From NCBI RefSeq assembly GCF_018688255.1, contig NZ_CP061314.1, positions 1,674,001 to 1,738,000 of the forward strand: DNA of 64,000 nucleotides. The letters are read 5' to 3'. Of this stretch, positions 1-6,873 are shown piece after piece; position 1 is the first letter of the stretch; every line of letters starts with the position of its first letter. Under the pieces are notes generated by a model, which worked only from the letters and a program-made list of their open reading frames with translations, ran no database searches and was not told where the DNA came from. Origin of the DNA: Polynucleobacter corsicus. GTDB taxonomy: Bacteria; Pseudomonadota; Gammaproteobacteria; Burkholderiales; Burkholderiaceae. Both the position numbers and the translations under genes were made by a program.

Positions 1-2210
1 AGATTTTCATCCTCTGCAATATGCGCCATGATGCGTAATTCAATTTGTGAATAGTCGGCCGAAAGCAACTTACAACCCTCTGCCGGAATAAACGCTTCCC
101 GAATGCGACGACCCTCTTCCGTGCGCACAGGAATATTTTGCAAGTTCGGATCGCTTGAAGCCAAGCGCCCTGTCACCGCAGTCGCCTGAGAAAAACTCGT
201 ATGTACTCGTCCTGTTTTAGGATCAGCCATGCGCGGGAGTTTCTCGATATAGGTTGACATCAATTTAGCAAGACTGCGGTAGTCCAAAATACGCGCAGGC
301 AAGGGATAGTCTTCTGCCAACTTCTGTAATACTTCCTCATCAGTCGATGGCGCGCCCGATGGCGTCTTCTTAATTACGGGGAGTTCTAACTGCCCAAATA
401 AAATCTCTGCGATCTGCTTAGGGGACTGAATATTAAATGGCTGCCCAGCTAGCTTGTGAATCTCACCCTCAAGAGCAAGCAGACGTTTTCCAACCTCTTG
501 ACCTTGCTGAGATAGCAAGGCAGAGTCAATCCGAATTCCATTACGTTCCATGATGCCCAGAACCCGCATTGCTGGCATCTCGATATCTTCATATATGTAC
601 AGAAGGCCTGGACTTGTCTGAATTTGTGGCCATAACACTTGATGCAAGCGCAAGGTAATGTCAGCATCTTCTGCCGCATAGTCGGTGGCGATCTTCAGAT
701 CTACTTGATCAAAGCCAATCTGATGAACGCCTTTACCGCAGACTTCTTCATACTTTACGGTCTTCATGCCGAGATGTCGCTCAGCTAAGTTATCCATGTT
801 GTGCGGCATATGCGATTCGAGCACATAAGATTCCAACATGGTGTCAAAAGCAATGCCTTGTAAAGTAATGTCGTAGTTCGCAAAGATATGGCTGTCGTAC
901 TTGAGGTTCTGACCAACCTTCAGATAGGTAGCGCTTTCTAGCCAGGGCTTCAGACGCGCCAAAACCAGTTCGCGACTAAGCTGAGCCTCTCCATTGCGAT
1001 GCGCTACCGGTATGTAACAAGCCTCTCCAGGAGTGACGCATAGCGAGATACCGACAAGCTCGGCAGCCAGTGCATCCAAGCCAGTAGTCTCGGTATCCAC
1101 CGCCGTAAGAGCGGCGTCTTCAATTTTTTTAATCCAACGATCTAGTGTTACTTCATCCACTACGCACTCATAGTATTTTGCAATCGCACCTTGCAGATCC
1201 GTTGTTTCTTGCGATAAGGCAGTTGTCGCTTCTGTAGCAGTCGGGCCAAATTTCTTGGCCTCGCTTTTCACATTTTCTTCAGCAGGATTTTTGATGGGGC
1301 TACCAGCCAAATCAAAATCGCTATTGGCATCAGTAGCAGCTCCACCTAGTTGCTTTTCGACATCACGCAACCAAGTCTTAAATGCGTAGCGCTCAAACAA
1401 CTCACGTAAAAGCGGTGCATCTTCTGGTTTCGCATGCAGGTCATCTAGGCCTGGCAAATGAGGCGATAAATCACAATCGGTTTTGACGGTAATGAGTTGC
1501 CGGGCTTGTGGCAGCCACTCCAAAGTATTTCTTAAGTTCTCGCCAACAACACCCTTTACTTGGTAGGCGTTTGCCATCAAGTTATCCAAGTCACCAAACT
1601 CAGCCAGCCATTTGTTTGCCGTTTTAGGGCCGGCTTTAGGAACACCCGGTACGTTATCAACCGTATCGCCAATGATGGAAAGATAATCTACGATACGCTC
1701 TGGAGGTACGCCGAATTTTTCAATGACGCCATTGATATCCAACTTCTCATTGGTCATCGTATTAATTAAGGTGACAGAGGTATTCACTAACTGAGCCAAA
1801 TCTTTATCGCCAGTAGAAATAATCGTTTCCCAGCCAGCTTGGGTTGCTTGGGTTGCTAAGGTGGCAATCACATCATCGGCTTCAACCCCAGACACCATTA
1901 ATACTGGCCAGCCCAAAGCTTTCACCATGGCATGGATTGGCTCAATCTGCTTCACCAAATCTTCGGGCATGGGGGAGCGGTGCGCTTTGTACTCAGGATA
2001 CATTTCGTCCCGAAAAGTCTTACCTTTGGCGTCAAAAACACAGGCAATGTGGTCAGCCTTGAGTTCCGAGCGAGCTCGGCGCATCATATTTACCATCCCG
2101 TAGATTGCTCCCGTTGGGTCGCCTGCCCCATTTCTGAGGTCTGGCATGGCATGAAAGGCGCGATAGAGGTAGCTAGAGCCGTCTACCAACAAGAGTCTAT
2201 GTTTAGTCAT
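1..2210 (-). CDS. polA: DNA polymerase I, C-terminal part outside window
   Basis: DNA polymerase I fills gaps and removes RNA primers during lagging-strand synthesis and excision repair. The minus-strand frame is open from the ATG at 2208-2210 to the window edge, about 736 codons. It starts MTKHRLLLVDGSSYLYRAFH, typical of the 5'-3' exonuclease domain, and includes SIIGDTVDNVPGVPKAG of the helix-hairpin-helix region. A 3'-5' exonuclease domain follows, with the intact metal-binding motif DTETTGLD (coded near 1100), so proofreading is probably active. Polymerase motif A, DYSQIELR, is coded near 40-60. Motifs B and C lie beyond base 1. No Shine-Dalgarno precedes the start; TACGAT at 2222-2217 ends six bases before the ATG, suggesting a leaderless mRNA. 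The family is usually 900-950 residues, so roughly 200 are missing. Confidence 0.97.
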   Translation of the reverse strand, partial: MTKHRLLLVDGSSYLYRAFHAMPDLRNGAGDPTGAIYGMVNMMRRARSELKADHIACVFDAKGKTFRDEMYPEYKAHRSPMPEDLVKQIEPIHAMVKALGWPVLMVSGVEADDVIATLATQATQAGWETIISTGDKDLAQLVNTSVTLINTMTNEKLDINGVIEKFGVPPERIVDYLSIIGDTVDNVPGVPKAGPKTANKWLAEFGDLDNLMANAYQVKGVVGENLRNTLEWLPQARQLITVKTDCDLSPHLPGLDDLHAKPEDAPLLRELFERYAFKTWLRDVEKQLGGAATDANSDFDLAGSPIKNPAEENVKSEAKKFGPTATEATTALSQETTDLQGAIAKYYECVVDEVTLDRWIKKIEDAALTAVDTETTGLDALAAELVGISLCVTPGEACYIPVAHRNGEAQLSRELVLARLKPWLESATYLKVGQNLKYDSHIFANYDITLQGIAFDTMLESYVLESHMPHNMDNLAERHLGMKTVKYEEVCGKGVHQIGFDQVDLKIATDYAAEDADITLRLHQVLWPQIQTSPGLLYIYEDIEMPAMRVLGIMERNGIRIDSALLSQQGQEVGKRLLALEGEIHKLAGQPFNIQSPKQIAEILFGQLELPVIKKTPSGAPSTDEEVLQKLAEDYPLPARILDYRSLAKLMSTYIEKLPRMADPKTGRVHTSFSQATAVTGRLASSDPNLQNIPVRTEEGRRIREAFIPAEGCKLLSADYSQIELRIMAHIAEDEN

Positions 2211-2216
2211 ACCGCA

Positions 2217-2226
2217 ATCGTACAAT
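2217..2226. promoter_or_regulatory. Overlapping divergent -10 elements, polA and DUF2782 gene
   Basis: The ten bases ATCGTACAAT read TACGAT on the minus strand (2222-2217) and TACAAT on the plus strand (2221-2226), sharing the central TA. The minus element ends six bases before the polA ATG, which would make polA leaderless. The plus element would start transcription near 2233, about 60 bases before the DUF2782 gene. No good -35 box is visible for either. Inferred from sequence only. Confidence 0.5.
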
Positions 2227-2291
2227 CTAGTTGCTAACTGCCTACAGATCAGGATCAAATCCTCCTGAAAAGAGGTCTAAAAAGGTGAAAA

Positions 2292-2699
2292 ATGATGCAC
2301 GCTCTAACTAATTTACTCCACGCTTCTTTAAGCCAAACCCTTGTTCTGACAAGCTTTTTAGTGGCTTTTGCCACTTTTGGCCTACATTCAGCGCACGCCC
2401 AGAATAATTCTCAAGCGCTGAGCCCCTCCGAGCTGCAGCGCATTAATAGCCAGCCCTTGGCCCCTCCGGTGAGCGCTTCTCAGGTAACTAATACGCCCGA
2501 AGGTCGCAAACCGAGCTTTCAGCACAAAGAAGCTACTGGCACTGAAATTACTGAATACAAGGATGCCAACTCACCTACTCAGGTTGATGTGAAGACGCGT
2601 TATACCAACTACGAAATGGCCCCTCCGACCACAGTCATGCCTGGCGTACCAAAAGAAACTGACCTGATCAGTGTACCGAGTATCAGAGTTCCTTTTTAA
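2292..2699 (+). CDS. DUF2782 family secreted protein upstream of thrB
   Basis: A small 135-residue protein with a hydrophobic N-terminal segment (about residues 14-34) ending in a likely signal peptidase site after HSAHA, so it is probably exported to the periplasm. The rest is Pro/Ser/Thr rich, with a core around GTEITEYKDANSPTQVDVKT that matches my memory of DUF2782, a family commonly found before homoserine kinase in betaproteobacteria. A purine-rich ribosome site (AAAGG) sits just before the ATG; a second in-frame ATG follows directly, so the start may be one codon later. It ends nine bases before thrB, suggesting co-transcription. Function unknown. Confidence 0.85.
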   Translation: MMHALTNLLHASLSQTLVLTSFLVAFATFGLHSAHAQNNSQALSPSELQRINSQPLAPPVSASQVTNTPEGRKPSFQHKEATGTEITEYKDANSPTQVDVKTRYTNYEMAPPTTVMPGVPKETDLISVPSIRVPF

Positions 2700-2708
2700 T
2701 CTTTACTC

Positions 2709-3686
2709 ATGGCCGTCTTCACCCCCATTGAACTAAGTGATATCTCCGCTTGGATCTCAAGCGAATTTGACATCGGGCAGGCCATCGATATTCGTGGAAT
2801 TCATGGTGGGATTGAGAATTCCAATTTCTTCCTCGACACAGAGAAAAATGGCAAGAAACAAGAATATGTTCTGACTATTTTTGAAAGACTATCGGCAGAG
2901 CAACTTCCCTACTACTTAGAGCTAATGCGCCACCTGGCGAATAAAAGTATTCCCGTACCTAAGCCGCTTGAAAATAAAGAGGGGCAAATTTTATTTACCC
3001 TCAAAGGTAAGCCTACAGCCATTGTGAGTAAGCTTCCCGGCCTTTCTAGGCTTGCACCCGAAGCCAAGCATTGCGCCTTGGTTGGCGAGTATTTAGCCAA
3101 AATGCATTTGGCCAGCAGCGACTTTCAGCGCACTCAAGAGAATCTTCGCAGTCTTTCTTGGTGGCAAAAAACAGTTCCGCAAGTTTTGCCACACTTAAGT
3201 GATGTGCAACAAGAACTGCTGACTAGCGAGCTCACAGCTCAAGAGCAATTCTTTGCCTCTAAGGCCTATGCAGCACTTCCGCAGGGAGCAAGTCATTGCG
3301 ATCTCTTTAGAGATAACGTGCTATTTGACCCTCAAGGCACAAGCGATAGCTCCCAAGATCAGCTAGGTGGTTTCTTCGACTTTTATTTCGCTGGAACAGA
3401 TAAGTGGTTATTTGATTTAGCAGTTACTGCAAATGACTGGTGTCTTGCCGACAATAAACAAGATTTAGATCCTGATCGCTTCAAAGCGCTGATGGATGCC
3501 TATCAGGCTGTTCGTCCACTCACTACTGAAGAGCAAGCAAGTTGGCCGCTCATGGTGCGCGCTGCAGCTCTGCGTTTTTGGATCTCCCGCCTGTGGGATT
3601 TTTATTTGCCACGTGATGCACAAATGCTCACCCCACATGACCCTCGTCATTTCGAAAATATTCTCTTAAGTCGCAAGGCAATATGA
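2709..3686 (+). CDS. thrB: Homoserine kinase, APH-fold type
   Basis: Phosphorylates homoserine to O-phosphohomoserine, the penultimate step of threonine synthesis, in the cytoplasm. The 325-residue protein starts MAVFTPIELSDISAWISSEF and has the aminoglycoside/choline kinase fold of the ThrB family used by many proteobacteria, not the GHMP-type kinase of E. coli. The catalytic loop HCDLFRDNVLF (about residue 198) supplies the Asp and Asn, and GGFFDFYFAG (about residue 219) is the metal-binding equivalent of the DFG motif. Its last codons overlap the next gene by four bases (ATGA), implying translational coupling. No obvious Shine-Dalgarno lies in the nine-base gap after the DUF2782 gene. Confidence 0.95.
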   Translation: MAVFTPIELSDISAWISSEFDIGQAIDIRGIHGGIENSNFFLDTEKNGKKQEYVLTIFERLSAEQLPYYLELMRHLANKSIPVPKPLENKEGQILFTLKGKPTAIVSKLPGLSRLAPEAKHCALVGEYLAKMHLASSDFQRTQENLRSLSWWQKTVPQVLPHLSDVQQELLTSELTAQEQFFASKAYAALPQGASHCDLFRDNVLFDPQGTSDSSQDQLGGFFDFYFAGTDKWLFDLAVTANDWCLADNKQDLDPDRFKALMDAYQAVRPLTTEEQASWPLMVRAAALRFWISRLWDFYLPRDAQMLTPHDPRHFENILLSRKAI

Positions 3687-4465
3687 AACTCAATTCCGTC
3701 ACCCCAAAAGAGGGTTACACCTGGATACGTCAAGGTATTTGGCTTTTCAAACAAAATCCTTTGGGTTTTTTGATGCTGGTATTTATGTATGTTTTTGCCG
3801 CCCAACTAGCAGTTCTTGTGCCAGTGATTGGTATTTTTGTTGTCTTATTGCTCACGCCTACTTTGTCGGTTGGCTTTATGACCGCCTGTCGCCTGGCAAT
3901 TCAAAAAGAACGTATTCGTCCGTCGGTATATGTGATTGCCCTGCGATCCACTCCCTTGATTCGTAAACGTATTCTCCAATTGGGTCTGGTCTATGCCGCG
4001 CTTATCCTAGCCCTTAGCTTTATCTTAAGTATGTTGGTAGATTTTGAGTTGCTCATTCCACTGATGACTAACGAAAAGCCCATTACTTCAGAAGCCATCA
4101 ATCAGATTTACCTGATACTCTTTTTTGGCGGCCTGCTTTATGTGCCAGTGGCAATGTTGATGTGGTTTTCTCCCGTACTCGTTGCTTGGGCTGATATGTC
4201 TATAGCGCAAGCACTCTTTTCCAGCGCCGTTGCCTGCTGGACTAATCGAGGCGCATTCTTTTTATATCTCGCGATTTGGGGTGCGATCTTAATCGCCATT
4301 CCTTTGACGATTGGCTCCATCTTTGATGCTCTCGACTTAGGTCAAGCCGCATCATTCATCATCGCCCCTATTTCTATGGCAGGGCTAACTGTGATGCACT
4401 GCTCTTTCTTTGCCACCTGGAAAGCATGCTTTGCTGAAAAAGAATCGGCTACTTTAATCGCTTAA
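3683..4465 (+). CDS. BPSS1780 family inner-membrane protein
   Basis: A 260-residue polytopic membrane protein. It opens with MKLNSVTPKEGYTWIRQGIW, the short amphipathic lead that I recall from the BPSS1780 family of betaproteobacteria, followed by about six hydrophobic segments (roughly residues 28-70, 95-120, 135-165, 190-215 and 225-245). No catalytic motif is visible. Its ATG overlaps the thrB stop, so it is probably translated together with thrB, but nothing ties it to threonine chemistry. It converges on uvrD, and the two TAA stop codons share the palindrome TTAA. Molecular function unknown. Confidence 0.85.
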   Translation: MKLNSVTPKEGYTWIRQGIWLFKQNPLGFLMLVFMYVFAAQLAVLVPVIGIFVVLLLTPTLSVGFMTACRLAIQKERIRPSVYVIALRSTPLIRKRILQLGLVYAALILALSFILSMLVDFELLIPLMTNEKPITSEAINQIYLILFFGGLLYVPVAMLMWFSPVLVAWADMSIAQALFSSAVACWTNRGAFFLYLAIWGAILIAIPLTIGSIFDALDLGQAASFIIAPISMAGLTVMHCSFFATWKACFAEKESATLIA

Positions 4466-6849
4466 TCTATCGCAGCCAGCTTAGCAATACTGAGCTGTAG
4501 CCATTTCACACCATGGCGCTTGAAATTCACCTGAGCGCGCGCATCAGCATCATTACCCTCTAGGCCTATAACACGCCCTTCACCAAACTTGGTATGGAAC
4601 ACATTTTGCCCAATCGTAAATGGGTAGTTGCCGCGTGGTGGTGAGGCCATTCTAGTCACGGCGGTTGAGGCAGAGCCTACTCGGCCAATTTGCCTTGCAG
4701 GTCGCTCACGCTCATTATTGCTGTCAAAGAAATCATTCGATCCAAACTCGCGCTGACGGGTATAGCCATCTTGCCAAGTCGACCCTGAGCGGCCGCCATT
4801 TCCATTACTAGTACCACCCCAACGGGCATCCTTCACTTTGGGAGTGAGCCACTTCAGTGAATCCGATGGCAACTCTTCTAAGAAGCGAGATGGCATGTTG
4901 TAGCGAACTTGGCCGTGCAACATCCGTGACTGCGTATGAGATAGGTATAGACGCTCTTTTGCGCGAGTAATTGCCACATACATTAAGCGTCGCTCTTCTT
5001 CCAAACCATGCTGCTCATTAATACTGTTCTCATGTGGGAATAATCCCTCTTCTAAACCGGTAATAAATACAGAGGTGAACTCCAAGCCTTTAGCAGAGTG
5101 CACCGTCATCAGCTGTACAGCATCTTGGCCTGCCTGAGCCTGGTTATCACCAGCCTCAAGTGAAGCATGCGAGAGAAATGCAGCTAATGGCGAGACCTCA
5201 ACTACGCCAGGTGCATTTTCACCCGGTAATGTGGCGGCAGTGGCATCCTGACCATAACCTTCTTCCGCAATAAATGCGGTTGCGGCGTTAATTAATTCCT
5301 GTAAGTTTTCTACGCGGTCTTGACCTTCACGCTCTGAGAGGTAGTGCTGAATCAGGCCACTATTTTGAATCACGAATTCCACTGTCTCAGGCAATGTATT
5401 GTGACGAGTAGCTTCACGCATGTGATCAACGAGGCGCACAAAGCCACCCAAGGAGGCGCCAGCTTTTCCATCCAATGTCGATGCCGCCAAATACAAAGAA
5501 CTATTTTGTGCACGAGCTGCATCTTGCACGGCCTCAATTGATCTCGCCCCAATACCGCGTGTCGGGAAATTCACTACGCGCGAGAAGGAGGTATCGTCAT
5601 TCGGATTTTCTAGCAGACGTAAATACGCTAAGGCATGTTTAATCTCTGCGCGCTCGAAGAAGCGTAATCCACCATAAACACGATACGGAATCGCCGCAGA
5701 AAATAAGGCATGCTCAATAATGCGTGACTGGGCATTACTTCTATAGAGCAAGGCAATTTCAGTACGCTTAATGCCACTATTTACTAGGGCTTTAATTTCA
5801 TCTACAAGCCATGCAGCTTCAGCGTGATCACTCGGCGCATCATAGATGCGGACCGGCTCGCCATGACCAGCATCAGTTCGCAAGTTTTTACCAAGACGAT
5901 CTGTATTGTTAGAGATGAGGTAGTTGGCTGTATCTAAGATGTGGCCATGCGAGCGGTAGTTCTGCTCAAGCTTGACCATCATCGGGTGGTATTGCTTTTC
6001 ATACAGACGCATATTCTCAACGTCTGCGCCACGGAAAGCGTAAATACTTTGATCATCGTCACCTACCGCAAACACTGCACTACTTCCCATGCCGCTGACA
6101 TTGACGCGACTAGCATCATGACCGGAGAGTAATTTGAGCCAAGCGTATTGCAAGGCATTGGTATCTTGAAACTCATCAATCAGAATATGACGGAATCGTT
6201 CTTGATAGTGAGTCCGAATAGCCTCGTTATGTTTGAGCAATTCATAACTGCGTAACAAGAGTTCAGCAAAGTCGACTACGCCTTCACGCTGGCACTGCTC
6301 GTCATAAGCCTCGTACAACTGGGCCATCTTGGCCTGGAAGTCATCGCCTACAGATAACTCTTTGGCGCGCTGGCCACGCTCTTTGGCATGGGAAATGAAG
6401 TATTGCAACTGCTTAGGGGGGTATTTCTCATCATCGACCTTTAAGCCCTTCAAAAGCCGCTTAATGGCGGAAAGCTGATCCTGGGTATCCAAAATCTGAA
6501 AAGTGGACGGCAAACCCGCTTCTTTGTGATGCGCACGTAATAAACGGTTACAAAGACCATGAAAAGTACCAATCCACATGCCTCGGGTGTTAATTGGCAA
6601 CATGGCACTGAGACGCAACATCATCTCTTTAGCAGCCTTATTAGTAAAGGTCACCGCTAGGACGCCAATCGGCGAAACCTGGCCCGTTTGGATCAACCAA
6701 GCTATACGGGTCGTCAGAACGCGGGTTTTTCCACTGCCAGCGCCAGCCAAAATCAGGGCTGACTGGGCCTGGCCATTTTCATTTACCGGCGGGAGGGTCA
6801 CTGCCTCGCGTTGTTCTGGATTAAGGTTTGCGAGTAGGTCTGAGTACAT
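4462..6849 (-). CDS. uvrD: ATP-dependent DNA helicase UvrD/PcrA type
   Basis: Superfamily 1A 3'-5' helicase used in nucleotide excision and mismatch repair. The 795-residue protein has the Q-motif region LNPEQREAV, Walker A AGAGSGKT (about residues 34-41), motif Ia TFTNKAAKEM, Walker B DEFQDTN, motif III GDDDQSIYAFRGA, motif IV QNYRSH, motif V MTVHSAKGLEF and motif VI YVAITRAKERL. The C-terminal 60 residues (YPFTIGQNVFHTKFGEGRVI) look like the Tudor-like domain that contacts RNA polymerase in UvrD/PcrA. The ATG is seven bases from a TATAAT hexamer and lacks a Shine-Dalgarno, so the mRNA is probably leaderless. It diverges from valS with only 24 bp between start codons. Confidence 0.96.
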   Translation of the reverse strand: MYSDLLANLNPEQREAVTLPPVNENGQAQSALILAGAGSGKTRVLTTRIAWLIQTGQVSPIGVLAVTFTNKAAKEMMLRLSAMLPINTRGMWIGTFHGLCNRLLRAHHKEAGLPSTFQILDTQDQLSAIKRLLKGLKVDDEKYPPKQLQYFISHAKERGQRAKELSVGDDFQAKMAQLYEAYDEQCQREGVVDFAELLLRSYELLKHNEAIRTHYQERFRHILIDEFQDTNALQYAWLKLLSGHDASRVNVSGMGSSAVFAVGDDDQSIYAFRGADVENMRLYEKQYHPMMVKLEQNYRSHGHILDTANYLISNNTDRLGKNLRTDAGHGEPVRIYDAPSDHAEAAWLVDEIKALVNSGIKRTEIALLYRSNAQSRIIEHALFSAAIPYRVYGGLRFFERAEIKHALAYLRLLENPNDDTSFSRVVNFPTRGIGARSIEAVQDAARAQNSSLYLAASTLDGKAGASLGGFVRLVDHMREATRHNTLPETVEFVIQNSGLIQHYLSEREGQDRVENLQELINAATAFIAEEGYGQDATAATLPGENAPGVVEVSPLAAFLSHASLEAGDNQAQAGQDAVQLMTVHSAKGLEFTSVFITGLEEGLFPHENSINEQHGLEEERRLMYVAITRAKERLYLSHTQSRMLHGQVRYNMPSRFLEELPSDSLKWLTPKVKDARWGGTSNGNGGRSGSTWQDGYTRQREFGSNDFFDSNNERERPARQIGRVGSASTAVTRMASPPRGNYPFTIGQNVFHTKFGEGRVIGLEGNDADARAQVNFKRHGVKWLQLSIAKLAAID

Positions 6850-6855
6850 CGCCCC

Positions 6856-6865
6856 AATTATAATT
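6856..6865. promoter_or_regulatory. Palindromic shared -10 element between uvrD and valS
   Basis: The ten-base perfect palindrome AATTATAATT gives a consensus TATAAT on the plus strand (6859-6864) and another on the minus strand (6862-6857). Only 24 bp separate the uvrD and valS start codons, so both promoters must lie here or inside the opposing genes. Starts seven bases downstream would give a leaderless uvrD mRNA and a valS leader of about three bases. No convincing -35 box is seen on either side. Confidence 0.65.
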
Positions 6866-6873
6866 TGCCTCTT

